Shown in pieces: positions 61,301-64,000 of a DNA stretch of 64,000 nucleotides. The notes beneath the pieces are model-generated. The model made no database searches. It worked only from the letters and a program-made list of their open reading frames with translations, and was not told the origin of the DNA. How positions within the stretch are numbered: position 1 is the stretch's first letter; each line of letters starts with the position of its first letter. Source of the DNA: Siphonodentalium dalli (Eukaryota > Mollusca > Scaphopoda > Gadilida > Siphonodentaliidae); assembly GCA_032622095.1 (NCBI GenBank), contig CP136061.1, positions 61,007,627-61,071,626 of the forward strand, read 5' to 3'. The position numbers were made by a program, and so were the translations under genes.

Positions 61301-63510
61301 TTTATTTTGATATCTACAACATCAAACCTTTCAAAATGCACTGCTATAGAACACTGAATATGAGAGATTTGCATATATAGTTATTGGTAAAATGTGAAGA
61401 TCCCATTGTCCATGTCTCAAAAGTAGTCATATTTGCCTCCGATCAGTTGATGAAACACGAATATTTCGTTTTTATCACAATAATGCATGGTGGTATATAA
61501 TGAACGCAATTGGTCAAAACACAAAGGAGTACCATAGACTATCTTCAATAAATTCTAAACGACCAATATGGTTTACATACTCTGTGGCGGAGACTGTGTT
61601 TATAGCTGGAAATTATATTTGGTTATATTCACCAAAGCCACATAAACGCTAAAAGTACTACGATTTATGCAACCGCATTGTCGTGTTTACACCTTCTCCC
61701 TAATGCCACATATAGTCGTTGTACAACAAATAGCAATATTTCGTGAATGTTCATCGCTGAAATAACAGCTCTAAACGACGATCACCGGATAGTTAGCAAA
61801 ATTACGTGTGTGGTATTGGTAAGATGTTTTCAAACGAAAGACACTGAAAACTAATATTGTGCATTGCGTGTTAGTATATTCCAGTTGTGAAGTGCCGACT
61901 GAAGTAATTTGAAAACAAATTCAACTAGTAAACCGGCTTGGTAGCAGCATGAAAATTAGTCTTACATTAACTGTAAGATGTAAGATGATCTGGTGATATA
62001 TGGCGCTAATCTATTGAATAGATGAGCGTATCTTTGCACTATGATACGTATTGGGACATATCATGTGTATTTAGGATATAAACGTACACTGTTGAGTTGT
62101 AAATTCTGGGATTCGAGCATGAAAACAGTTCACAAACTGTTTTCATGCTCGAATCCCAGAATATACAAGAAACATGGCACGTTTATCTCCATTGTAATTC
62201 AATCTAGCAAGGAATTTGCAAAATAAATCTGTATAAACAGTATCATTTAGTCATTTTCGTGACATGAATCGAGACTTTCATTTTGCCGTTGTCACCGTGC
62301 AAAAATCGTTGGGTTTGTTCATTGCGTTACTCGAAACACTGCTCCGTAACAATTTCCTGTGGGGCGGGTTGGCTCGTTTCGCTACTCCGTCCTGCGCCGA
62401 TGAAATTTTACCGAGCTACGTTCAGATTTGATGCACGCCGAAGCGGCCGATGAACGGTATCTATATATATAGACAACAACGCGCGGGTGTGCTTGTTCCG
62501 CTACTCCGTTCTGTGCCGATGAAATTTTACCGTGCTACATTCAGATTTGATGCACGCTGAAGCGGCCGATGTCGGTGAATCGAAAACTAAAGTTAACCAC
62601 TCTCGGCCAATCAGAATACTTGTTTTTGACAAATACTCAATTGAATTACAATGTATATTATGACGGAGAGTGTAGAAAATTCCAGAAATGTAACCAGTCT
62701 TTATACCACAAGTGTATGCACTTCAGTTTCTGTGTTTAATTTATTAATTAATCACAATGCCGAATGAAACTACAGTTCACTGGGTGGCGAAACATTACTT
62801 TGTGTGCTGCACGCCCAAAATTATTATATTTTGGCCCTAAATTTGGATGTTGGATAAGCAGAAAACCAGAACTTTAAAATAATAATTGTATAACTGCGTA
62901 ATTCCTATGCCACAACATATCGTATAATTACCTTCATAATTTACGCCAGACCCCACACCTATTCAGGGCGCTGTAGACAATACCCACCAAAGCGCATTTT
63001 AGCGGATTTTGGATATAGTATACATGAAGGTTTCCTCTTTCCAGCGATACCAAATTTAGTTTGTTAAGAATTTTTTCCAGGTAGGCCCTATGTTTCAGCC
63101 CCGACAGCCTGACTAAGAACTGTATGAGAACAGATACACTAACTATGGTGAATTTTACTTACGGGAGAAGATGGAAATGCAGTTGAAGTCATGTTCCTTG
63201 GCGACTCATCGCAATTGGATATGCCTACGTCACTTTCCTTACTTTCTCGTCCTGTTTTACAAGGAGAAACACTAAGCGGACTAGTACTGGAGAAAATTCC
63301 GGAGTCACCATCATTCAAAAATTGTCCTCGATGTGTTCTGCGCGGTGTTTTCTTCATTTTATCCTTCTTTGGTTTAGCCTCTGATTTGAACTCCCCACTT
63401 GGACTGTCATCATCTTCGAGACTTTTGCCTAGACATTTGACATCATTGTTATAGTTTTGAGTCCCGAACATATTTGGAGAGCCATTTCCACTATCCATTT
63501 CCAGTGCCAT
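6606..63510 (-). CDS. 19-exon EF-hand protein gene (663 aa model)
   Basis: Coding exons in transcript order: 63510-63163, 52036-51959, 49107-49039, 43659-43550, 42777-42645, 41286-41261, 38778-38644, 38050-37955, 36103-36048, 33174-33031, 25565-25502, 17207-17127, 16398-16266, 14691-14606, 13104-13029, 10765-10677, 9217-9148, 7886-7761 and 6677-6606. All introns are GT-AG, all junction phases agree, and the summed length (1992 nt) is a multiple of three ending in TGA. Residues 1-490 are hydrophilic, rich in Ser, Pro, Lys and Arg, with no signal peptide or membrane segment, so the product is probably intracellular. Residues ~492-663 resemble a four-EF-hand block: canonical loop DTDQDGHIKFNQ at 515-526, partial loop DPLQRGKISLSS at 605-616, and degenerate hands near 548-560 and 630-650. 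A Ca2+-sensing adaptor role is inferred. The orthologue is not recognised. Exons 4-19 are well supported by interlocking phases; exons 1-3 are weaker, and symmetric exons may be missing. Confidence 0.72.
6750..7011. mobile_element. Family A element, degraded copy
   Basis: The left outer end TTACCCTTTCATGAA and right outer end ...CCCGTCATGGAATG resemble those of the copy at 43791-44442. Both internal palindromes are recognisable but decayed (GCATTATCTCTTATATATGC near 6803 and GCATTGGCACAGGGTTTTCG near 6961). It lies in the last intron of the EF-hand gene. Confidence 0.6.
7385..7470. repeat. Short GACACACAGGATCT repeat
   Basis: AAAAGACACACAGGATCT occurs at ~7367 and ~7398, with decayed versions to ~7470. 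It is a small intronic tandem repeat. Confidence 0.5.
7761..7886 (-). CDS. Exon 18, EF-hand 3
   Basis: Phase 0 to 0, 126 nt, 42 codons. The acceptor is TTTCCACACAG and the donor CTT|GTGAGT. It encodes helix KCFQSF, loop DPLQRGKISLSS and helix LEQILTS: Asp at position 1, Gly at 6 and Ile at 8, but no acid at 12. This is a recognisable, likely weak EF-hand. Confidence 0.82.
8225..8305. repeat. Inverted AAAGAGCGTT doublet
   Basis: AACGCTCTTTATTGTT occurs twice about 50 bp apart, the reverse complement of the family C doublet. Flanks do not match family C ends, so this is an old or different element. Confidence 0.45.
8614..9011. mobile_element. ~400-bp MITE with CAGGGGACCTCAA ends
   Basis: Perfect 14-bp terminal inverted repeats (TCAGGGGACCTCAA left, its complement right) bound AT-rich DNA. 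The CAGGGG start resembles hAT transposon ends. An 8-bp duplication is not preserved, so family placement is tentative. It is intronic. Confidence 0.55.
9148..9217 (-). CDS. Exon 17, linker into EF-hand 3
   Basis: Phase 2 to 0, 70 nt. The acceptor is TTTTGTTGCAG and the donor TTCGTG|GTAAGC. It reads GAVLDAFQSIDFRNLNETII then TFV, forming the start of the entering helix completed by exon 18. Confidence 0.8.
9659..9676. repeat. Poly-C tract
   Basis: About 16-17 consecutive C residues in intronic DNA. Confidence 0.9.
9898..10282. mobile_element. Family A element, right end truncated
   Basis: The left palindrome begins CCCTGTGCCAATGCATTCTC at 9898. The interior (~9990-10230) is AT-rich and built of ~35-bp units like CAATTTTTATCATTTTTTCT. 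The right palindrome starts at ~10252 and breaks off at ~10282. The left outer flank (GCGCAACATTAAATACCC) matches the copy at 43.8 kb. Confidence 0.8.
10677..10765 (-). CDS. Exon 16, degenerate EF-hand 2
   Basis: Phase 0 to 2, 89 nt. The acceptor is TTTCCTTTCAG and the donor ATGAG|GTGGGT. It encodes VYDITSASTFFGVDEYMTMS and a hydrophobic helix. The hand keeps the ending ..VDEY but lacks loop acids at positions 3 and 5, so it is probably structural and not Ca2+-binding. Confidence 0.8.
11212..11998. mobile_element. Family B TTAA-MITE carrying a nested family C element
   Basis: It begins TTAACCCTTTCTATACTAAA and ends with the inverse, TAGTATAGAAAGGGTTAA. TTAA at both edges suggests piggyBac-type integration. 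Complete copies are ~240-260 bp; this one is 787 bp because a family C element sits inside it at 11238-11770. Confidence 0.85.
11238..11770. mobile_element. Family C TTAA-MITE, diverged, nested
   Basis: Starts TTAAAGATGCGGGCGGCG and ends CGCCCGTGCCTTTAA. It aligns along its length with the copies at 39449 and 50962, including CGTCAAAAACCGCC and the paired AAAGAGCGTT at 11471 and 11514. Inserted at a TTAA of the host family B element. Confidence 0.8.
11999..13028. other. Intron sequence, nothing recognised
   Basis: AT-rich intronic DNA between exons 16 and 15. I see no repeat family or second gene here. Confidence 0.5.
13029..13104 (-). CDS. Exon 15, second half of EF-hand 1
   Basis: Phase 2 to 0, 76 nt. 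The acceptor is ATTTTAACAG and the donor AAGCAG|GTAGGT. It supplies loop positions 7-12 and the exiting helix (HIKFNQLKPQLPEAMAPVHE), then the entering helix of the next, degenerate hand. Position 12 of the loop is Gln rather than Glu, so Ca2+ affinity may be reduced. Confidence 0.85.
13105..14605. other. Intron sequence, nothing firm
   Basis: Intron between exons 15 and 14. GGAGCAATATTGAAAATAAA and a near copy (GGATCAATATTGAAAATGC) recur ~110 bp apart near 14036 and 14145, a weak direct repeat. No gene seen. Confidence 0.45.
14606..14691 (-). CDS. Exon 14, first half of EF-hand 1
   Basis: Phase 0 to 2, 86 nt, with acceptor CTGTATATTCAG and donor GATGG|GTGAGA. It contributes the entering helix HELEALKTTFKKL and loop positions 1-5 (DTDQD); the position-6 Gly codon is split by the intron. 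With exon 15 the loop reads DTDQDGHIKFNQ, with acidic positions 1, 3 and 5, Gly at 6 and Ile at 8. This is the clearest domain match in the gene. Confidence 0.85.
15205..15715. repeat. Degenerate ~105-150-bp tandem array
   Basis: GCGATTTCCACCAAACTGAG (~15208) recurs as GCCGATTTCAATCAAAACTT (~15313), GCGGATTTCCTCCAAACAG (~15439) and CGATTTCGCCACAAAGG (~15590). Each is followed by TAT or TAG words and an AAGTGG or AAATGG block. This is a strongly decayed array in the intron between exons 14 and 13. Confidence 0.55.
16266..16398 (-). CDS. Exon 13
   Basis: Phase 2 to 0, 133 nt. The acceptor is CTCTCTCACCATAG and the donor CTGAAG|GTATGC. It is a Pro/Ser/Thr-rich linker (PDSKEPERMQTPTIEQEDNL...) just before the EF-hand region. 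Confidence 0.7.
17127..17207 (-). CDS. Exon 12
   Basis: Phase 2 to 2, 81 nt. The acceptor is GTGCATACACAG and the donor GCGAG|GTGTGT. It encodes an acidic, Pro/Val-containing linker (ENPVTEETDADSKPPVVVPI). Exon 13 completes the split Arg codon. Confidence 0.7.
17689..19985. repeat. Left arm: GC-rich 180-bp tandem repeat
   Basis: About ten units of almost exactly 180 bp from ~18060 on, preceded by a GACCGCCCGG-type 10-11-bp run. Each unit holds CGGCCGGTGTTATTAACCCC, GGGACCGCCCGGGACCGCCC, CCCATGGGCCCGTGGACACT, the palindrome ACGTTATAACGT and CTCGCTCGCTCGA. It is far richer in GC and CpG than its surroundings. Long frames full of PGPPGRPHGPVDT repeats are read-through of the array, not genes. 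Confidence 0.92.
17835..18040. repeat. Intervening module of the foldback element (left copy)
   Basis: A ~170-bp non-tandem module (GTGATTACTGGTGTCTTCGT ... GTATTGACTCGTTGACGCGT) interrupts the array after its first unit. It is repeated in inverse at 22360-22530. A diverged relative lies at the spacer edge, 19995-20125. Confidence 0.85.
19990..20740. other. Central spacer of the foldback element
   Basis: AT-rich single-copy DNA between the arms. Its left edge (19995-20125) is a diverged copy of the intervening module (GTGTCTTCTTTTGATTTC ... ATTGACTCGCTGACGCGTC). A 125-codon minus-strand frame here shows no protein-like features. Confidence 0.7.
20745..22690. repeat. Right arm: inverse 180-bp tandem repeat
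   Basis: About ten units in reverse complement to the left arm (CCGGCCGG boundaries near 20758, 20938, 21118, 21290, 21470, 21650, 21830, 22010 and 22190). The order of special modules mirrors the left arm, including the non-repeat module at 22350-22535. Confidence 0.92.
22714..23397. other. Intron sequence, nothing recognised
   Basis: Ordinary AT-rich intronic DNA to the right of the foldback element. Confidence 0.5.
23398..23774. mobile_element. Family A element with TTAACCCTTTACCCAACA ends
   Basis: Perfect 18-bp ends including TTAA at both edges. Inside are two ~75-bp palindromes (23423-23497 and 23558-23635), each starting or ending in CCAATGCATTCTC and centred on CGACC/GGTCG. They are separated by ~55 bp of AT-rich DNA. 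The right palindrome has lost a few bases (GAATGCTTGACACAGGG). Confidence 0.85.
23975..24560. other. GC-richer non-coding stretch, possible old retroposon
   Basis: Base composition is richer in GC than the flanks. A GGGGTTCAAATG word near 24508 resembles a tRNA-type B box, but no cloverleaf, convincing A box or long frame was found. Possibly a decayed SINE or LTR fragment. Confidence 0.25.
25502..25565 (-). CDS. Exon 11
   Basis: Phase 1 to 2, 64 nt, NISPPKSHEAWAEIKKANTT. The acceptor is CTGTGGCAG and the donor CAAT|GTGAGT. The next exon lies 8.3 kb away across the foldback element at 17670-22701. Confidence 0.65.
26827..27400. repeat. Direct repeat pair ~420 bp apart
   Basis: ACAACTGATATCAGCCGAGTTT ... 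AGGTCGATAATAGGTCGC (26840-26960) recurs as GCAACTGATATCAGTTTTTGG ... AGGTCGATAATAGGTCGCCC (27255-27400). Each is ~120-145 bp and diverged. Tandem duplication or LTR-like; no coding sequence lies between. Confidence 0.6.
27401..29080. other. Intron sequence, nothing firm
   Basis: A plus-strand open frame at 27483-27719 is not flanked by convincing splice or start signals. Short poly-C run near 28881. No gene called. Confidence 0.45.
29090..29579. repeat. 30-bp minisatellite, ~16 copies
   Basis: The unit GCTATGTGGACCTTACATTA + AATACCGGCA repeats from ~29090, with a few variants (AAAAACCGGCA, GCTAGATGG) and one interruption near 29250. Because 30 is a multiple of three it produces an open frame of repeated peptide. 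It lies in an intron with no start or splice context, so I treat it as non-coding. Confidence 0.92.
29580..31265. other. Intron sequence, nothing recognised
   Basis: AT-rich. A single ACGCTCTTTATCTT near 29909 is the only echo of the repeat families. Confidence 0.45.
31285..31400. repeat. (AGT)n microsatellite
   Basis: About 13 near-perfect TAG/AGT triplets at ~31285-31325, then decayed copies and a short AG run to ~31380. Confidence 0.9.
31497..31537. repeat. TTGGATGCCCC triplicate
   Basis: Three tandem copies of an 11-12-bp unit. Confidence 0.8.
31566..31824. mobile_element. Family B MITE
   Basis: Left end TTAAACCTTTCTATACTAAA; right end TATAGAAAGGGTTA with the last A of TTAA mutated. 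The internal hairpin (AATGTTTAGGTAAT ... ATTACCTAAACATT) is preserved. Between exons 11 and 10. Confidence 0.8.
33031..33174 (-). CDS. Exon 10
   Basis: Phase 1 to 1, 144 nt. The acceptor is CTCGTTTACAG and the donor ATAG|GTAAAA. The peptide is rich in Asp, Lys and Arg (TSRYRDLLDLDSDFKERFKN, then a basic RKKNKMLPRIKKDGYLI). The frame also reads through upstream intron, but the other two frames stop. Confidence 0.72.
33175..34954. other. Intron sequence, nothing recognised
   Basis: Intron between exons 10 and 9. Short frames are present but none has splice or composition support. Confidence 0.45.
34955..35198. mobile_element. Family B MITE, complete
   Basis: TTAACCCTCTCTATACTAAA at the left and TTTAGTATAGAAAGGGTTAA at the right, 244 bp. 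Internal hairpin GGAAATGTTCAGATAATAA against TTATTATCTAAACATTCCC. Confidence 0.88.
35468..35622. repeat. Two-unit tandem duplication (~75-80 bp)
   Basis: GACGTTTAGCTTGT ... TTAATGTAGACTATACCCC ... TTATGTTATAGTT occurs twice in a row. The first copy has ~10 bp extra (AAAATACTAAACG). Confidence 0.85.
36048..36103 (-). CDS. Exon 9
   Basis: Phase 2 to 1, 56 nt, NHASIKPHKMRAHLDSEP. The acceptor is TTGTTTCAG and the donor CCAG|GTAATT. It is the only frame without a stop, and it bridges the phase-2 end of exon 8 and the phase-1 start of exon 10. Confidence 0.68.
36104..37860. other. Intron sequence, nothing firm
   Basis: Intron between exons 9 and 8. A possible cryptic exon (36285-36231 on minus: strong GTCAGT donor after CGACAG) was considered, but its phase does not fit exon 9. 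Confidence 0.4.
37864..37966. repeat. 21-bp minisatellite duplicating the exon 8 splice donor
   Basis: On the minus strand the unit is ACTACCACC|GTGAGTGTTTTA, five copies at exact 21-bp spacing. Donor boundaries follow + positions 37954, 37933, 37912, 37891 and 37870. The copy at 37891 reads GTTAGT instead of GTGAGT. The first copy is the real exon 8 boundary; the others lie in the intron. Confidence 0.92.
37955..38050 (-). CDS. Exon 8, followed by duplicated splice donors
   Basis: Phase 2 to 2, 96 nt, encoding FDINREIQKLKSLVLPQHAR and on to GFKLP with a split Pro codon. The acceptor is TTTGTTCACAG. The donor ACC|GTGAGT is the first of five tandem copies of the exon-intron boundary. Any more distal donor would retain CCG TGA, an in-frame stop, so only the proximal site fits a coding transcript. 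Confidence 0.78.
38644..38778 (-). CDS. Exon 7, charged helical segment
   Basis: Phase 2 to 2, 135 nt. The acceptor is TTATTTCCCTCGGCAG and the donor GCG|GTAAGC. It encodes a strongly charged segment (MSQKQRIESELDYLERSRSL, then QRRRECGHGS) that could form a short coiled coil, and ends KRISMEER with the Arg codon split. A family A transposable element ends 22 bp upstream of this exon. Confidence 0.8.
38801..39185. mobile_element. Family A element with AGTCGTAAGTCGGGA ends
   Basis: The terminal inverted repeat starts AGTCGTAAGTCGGGATTTT, continues through TTTACCCTGTGCC, and runs into the family A palindromes. The left palindrome is shortened to its outer half-sites (38828-38868), the right one complete (39087-39163), and the interior AT-rich. 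Its outer ends differ from the TTAA ends of the other copies. Confidence 0.82.
39449..39949. mobile_element. Family C TTAA-MITE, young copy 1
   Basis: 501 bp from TTAA|AGACACGGTTGGCC to GCACGTGCCT|TTAA. The ends are short inverted repeats (AGRCACG) next to TTAA, typical of piggyBac-mobilised MITEs. It contains AAAGAGCGTT at 39679 and 39720, and by eye differs from the copy at 50962 at one base. No coding capacity. Confidence 0.9.
39950..41260. other. Intron sequence, nothing recognised
   Basis: Intron between exons 7 and 6. Frames here lack splice support. Confidence 0.45.
41261..41286 (-). CDS. Exon 6, 26-bp microexon
   Basis: A TATTTTCAG acceptor and GTATGT donor enclose 26 nt reading WESSRSLEG, phase 0 to 2. 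Without it exon 5 (phase 0) cannot join exon 7 (phase 2), because reading exon 7 in phase 0 meets a stop. The fit of phase, acceptor and donor is the evidence. Its small size keeps confidence moderate. Confidence 0.55.
41690..42013 (+). mobile_element. Likely LINE/SINE 3' end
   Basis: A GC-richer body ends in AATAAACTGATTGATTGATTG, the polyadenylation-like signal plus short-repeat tail seen at the 3' ends of non-LTR elements in many invertebrates. No reverse-transcriptase frame is left. Confidence 0.4.
42645..42777 (-). CDS. Exon 5
   Basis: Phase 2 to 0, 133 nt, 44 full codons. The acceptor is AATATTTCAG and the donor TTCT|GTAAGT. The peptide is basic and Ser-rich (SSTVAKKVPVTRRHQELFSQ at the start) with no recognised domain. 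The split ATG codon with exon 4 is restored exactly. Confidence 0.72.
43550..43659 (-). CDS. Exon 4
   Basis: Phase 0 to 2, 110 nt. The acceptor GTTCCATTTTTCAG|ATAAAG is strong and the donor CAT|GTAAGT near-perfect. It encodes IKNPLYTNFSV, then a Ser/Asp/Pro-rich stretch ending PYHTSTF with a split Met codon. A second, weaker AG (after GTGCATAG) would start the exon at 43621 in the same frame but the wrong phase for exon 3, so the longer form is chosen. Confidence 0.65.
43791..44442. mobile_element. Family A element, longest copy
   Basis: Left outer end TTAACCTTTTGATGAC, right outer end the inverse of TTAACCCTTTCATGACTGG. Palindromes lie at 43837-43914 and 44336-44406. The interior has ~35-bp AT-rich units. 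A GC-rich patch at 44018-44085 (GGCGCGAAGCGCCCGGGATGG) is absent from the other copies and was probably inserted. Confidence 0.85.
44443..45990. other. Intron sequence with a poly-G tract
   Basis: About 18 G residues at ~44709-44727. An excellent acceptor-like site at ~45182 (minus) leads into frames that stop or lack a donor, so no exon is called. Confidence 0.45.
46020..46570. repeat. Three-unit array related to 715-2330
   Basis: Units near 46040, 46215 and 46378 with CCAAGATGGCCGCTGGCAGC, TCGATGGCTCCCATCTA and GTTTGGTGATGATCGGATGA. Ends with GACGCACGGACGC and ACCCATGGTAATAG, as does the larger array. Confidence 0.85.
46571..48050. other. Intron sequence with a poly-A tract
   Basis: About 23 A residues near 47779-47801. 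GGCCCCTGGCACT/CCCCTGGCACTGTAA occurs twice around 47813-47875. An open minus frame at 46840-47030 (KKSQMPILLTPGIPRPQ...) follows a good acceptor but cannot be joined in phase. Confidence 0.4.
48070..48220 (+). repeat. Repeat unit, plus copy of an inverted pair
   Basis: GACTAGGACTCGATCGCACA then TTATTGACCATTTCAATGTG matches, in inverse and with ~75-80% similarity by eye, 49600-49745. The two copies encode related peptides (KTRTRSHIIDHFNVYEYLC and KTKTRSHIIDPFNLHEFLC). Confidence 0.5.
48745..48830. repeat. Decayed inverted AAAGAGCGTT doublet
   Basis: AAACCCTCTTTATTGATTCC and GAACGCTCATTATTGTTCC lie about 45 bp apart, in the same arrangement as at 8225-8305. Confidence 0.4.
49039..49107 (-). 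CDS. Exon 3 candidate (23 codons)
   Basis: Phase 0 to 0, reading TIMGTESTFTEFILEGNK and ending at CCAGAG|GTACAA. The acceptor is TTTCCCGAG, less usual than CAG or TAG. The same frame has ATG codons at 49119 and 49101 after a stop, so this could equally be an alternative first coding exon (MFPETIMGTEST...). Either way its phase-0 end joins exon 4 correctly. Confidence 0.45.
49590..49745 (-). repeat. Repeat unit, minus copy of the inverted pair
   Basis: See the partner at 48070-48220. Open over 133 codons on the minus strand, but no domain is recognised and no start, splice or tail signal supports a gene. Confidence 0.5.
50438..50669 (+). pseudogene. Possible stray plus-strand terminal exon
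   Basis: An acceptor-like site (CCATTTTTTTCCC ... CCATGTATAG) precedes a GC-rich open frame rich in Pro, Thr and His that ends YGEIGDMYHF and TAG, with AATAAAC ~25 bp later. It lies in an intron of the minus-strand gene and no upstream exon was found. It may be a retroposed or dispersed exon fragment, or chance. Confidence 0.25.
50962..51462. mobile_element. Family C TTAA-MITE, young copy 2
   Basis: 501 bp, TTAA to TTAA, same sequence and orientation as 39449-39949. The one difference I see is TTGTTGGGGAATACC here against TTGTTGGTGAATACC there. Confidence 0.92.
51959..52036 (-). CDS. Exon 2 candidate (26 codons)
   Basis: Phase 0 to 0, encoding a Ser/Thr/Pro-rich stretch that starts IDISELATPSP and ends KWSPIGK. 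The acceptor has a C/T-rich run before AAATAAG and the donor is GTGAAA, which is weak. The frame stays open upstream of the exon, so the evidence is modest. It is kept because phase and composition fit both neighbours. A plus-strand frame also crosses this region. Confidence 0.42.
52037..54065. other. Intron sequence, nothing recognised
   Basis: AT-rich, with TTATTGATTAATTATTGATT near 53580 and an (AT)n run near 52340. No gene or repeat family found. Confidence 0.45.
54066..59954. mobile_element. Large inverted-repeat element with internal satellite
   Basis: Ends CAGCGGCCAAA on both sides in inverse. Terminal inverted repeats of ~860 bp (54066-54920 against 59093-59954) share ATACCCCTACCCACGG or GTACCCCTACCCACGG, the GGTGGTGGCTATTCTCAAAT segment, CTCCCCCAAACACG and the GTTACAACAACAACAATT block. 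A third partial copy (58560-59090) lies inside the right arm. The CAG start and a weak flank match (TACTAGTA / CACTATAC) hint at hAT, but this is unproven. No transposase frame is seen. Confidence 0.8.
55390..57720. repeat. ~195-bp satellite array inside the element
   Basis: Roughly twelve diverged units, each with a GGTTCCCGAAAGCCT-like word, GGCACTTTACAAAAAGCGGC, TGGCAAA, GGCGAATTTT, CCCCTACCCCATTTGAAGTC, TTGAACACACC and a TTAACTG..GTGTGGAC block. GCACTTTAC-type words fall near 55404, 55593, 55798, 56000, 56205, 56356, 56740, 56918, 57095, 57285, 57480 and 57660. Confidence 0.88.
59955..62102. other. Intron sequence, no gene called
   Basis: Overlapping short frames on both strands at 60009-60520 have no splice or domain support. 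ATGGC and GGCCACC words near 60765 and 60905 recall the arrays but are too decayed to assign. Confidence 0.4.
62103..62162. repeat. Perfect 60-bp hairpin
   Basis: Arms of 28 bp (62103-62130 and 62135-62162) are exact reverse complements around the 4-nt loop CACA. The left arm reads ATTCTGGGATTCGAGCATGA and continues AAACAGTT. No other copy of the arm is in the window. Confidence 0.97.
62163..63162. other. First intron, 5' part
   Basis: Contains a diverged direct repeat of ~90 bp (CTCCGTCCTGCGCCGATG / CTCCGTTCTGTGCCGATG, then AAATTTTACCG near 62382-62420 and 62502-62540). No exon: the one donor-like site near 62930 has stops in all frames. Confidence 0.5.
63163..63510 (-). CDS. Exon 1 (start codon, disordered N-terminus)
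   Basis: The longest exon, 116 codons, begins at the ATG read from 63510 (MALEMDSG...). An in-frame TTG upstream at 63525 also opens the frame, but ATG is the natural start. It ends in phase 0 at a perfect GTAAGT donor. The protein is acidic and Ser-rich, with a basic patch KPKKDKMKKTPRR at residues 46-58 that could be a nuclear signal. Two DSGxxS motifs (residues 6-11 and 69-74) match the beta-TrCP phosphodegron pattern. Joining to the following exon across 11 kb rests only on phase and composition; it could instead be the first exon of another minus-strand gene. Confidence 0.6.
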
Positions 63511-64000
63511 TGAGCCGGAGAACAACTCAACGCCGTGCCACGAAGCAATTAGACACCACTAAAGAATATTGCTTGTTGAATAGAATCAGATCGATGTATC
63601 TAAGAAATATCCAACGACATCGGCGCTGAAATGTTGACCGATTGAGTAAAGAATAAAACGTTCTTTTGTCTGAGCGGCTTACGTTGAAGAGGACATCAAT
63701 ATTGTAATAGAGGGATTGATCTTCTGGTGCCTGTGCTCTGGATCAGGTTTACAGGGAGTGCAATAATCGAACACACCAATTGCGAATCTCCGTCGAGCCA
63801 GCAAAATCTGTGGAATAGACATTTAAATTTAAACCTTCTCTTATTGAGCGTGAAATCCTATATAATCCAAACAAAGAAACCACTTAAACCCCAATCCACA
63901 TGAGTATACTGGGTTAAGCCAATGCACATAAAATCCACATGAGCATACTGGATTAAGCCAAGGCACAAACATTTTATATATATTTCTACGCACAATTCGT
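63511..64000 (-). promoter_or_regulatory. Presumed 5' UTR and upstream flank of the EF-hand gene
   Basis: Lies upstream of the start codon. No TATA box stands out. A two-copy 38-bp repeat (CCACATGAGTATACTGGGTT ... GCCAATGCAC) occupies 63897-63968. The transcription start cannot be placed from sequence alone, and a further 5' exon may lie outside the window. Confidence 0.35.

Overview
This is AT-rich, intron- and repeat-dominated nuclear DNA from an animal, most likely a mollusc or other lophotrochozoan. That placement is an inference: it rests on GT-AG introns with coherent phases, very small exons in kilobase-long introns, a dense load of TTAA-flanked MITEs, and tandem arrays of a type common in molluscan genomes. 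Nothing looks prokaryotic or viral.

One gene can be built by hand, on the minus strand, from 63510 down to 6606. Nineteen candidate coding exons (26 to 348 bp) each have AG before and GT after. Every exon pair agrees in reading phase, and the total is 1992 nt, or 663 codons plus a stop. The N-terminal two thirds is a basic, Ser/Pro-rich, probably disordered protein. The C-terminal ~170 residues form a calmodulin-like block: one canonical EF-hand loop (residues 515-526), one partial loop (605-616) and two degenerate hands. I do not recognise the orthologue, so no symbol is given. The first three exons are less certain than the rest.

The introns hold the window's most unusual content. At 17670-22701 lies a ~5 kb foldback element: two ~2-2.4 kb arms of GC-rich 180-bp tandem repeats in opposite orientation, a ~750 bp spacer, and a 9-10 bp target-site duplication. 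At 54066-59954 is a second ~5.9 kb element with ~860 bp terminal inverted repeats around a ~195-bp tandem array. Three small-element families recur. Family A (~6.8, 9.9, 23.4, 38.8, 43.8 kb) carries a ~75-bp palindrome at each end. Family B (~4.1, 5.5, 11.2, 31.6, 35.0 kb) is a TTAA element with CCCTTTCTATAC ends. Family C (11.2, 39.4, 51.0 kb) is a ~500-bp TTAA element; two copies appear to differ at a single base, so it moved recently. Degenerate arrays with YY1-like cores lie at 0.7-2.3 kb and 46.0-46.6 kb, with other arrays at 15.2-15.7 and 29.1-29.6 kb.

Repeats also touch the gene's splicing signals. The 5' splice site after exon 8 is copied five times in a 21-bp minisatellite (37864-37966), and only the exon-proximal copy keeps the frame open. 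A family A element ends 22 bp from the 3' splice site of exon 7 and may supply its branch point. The stretches left over are intron or flank in which I see no gene.
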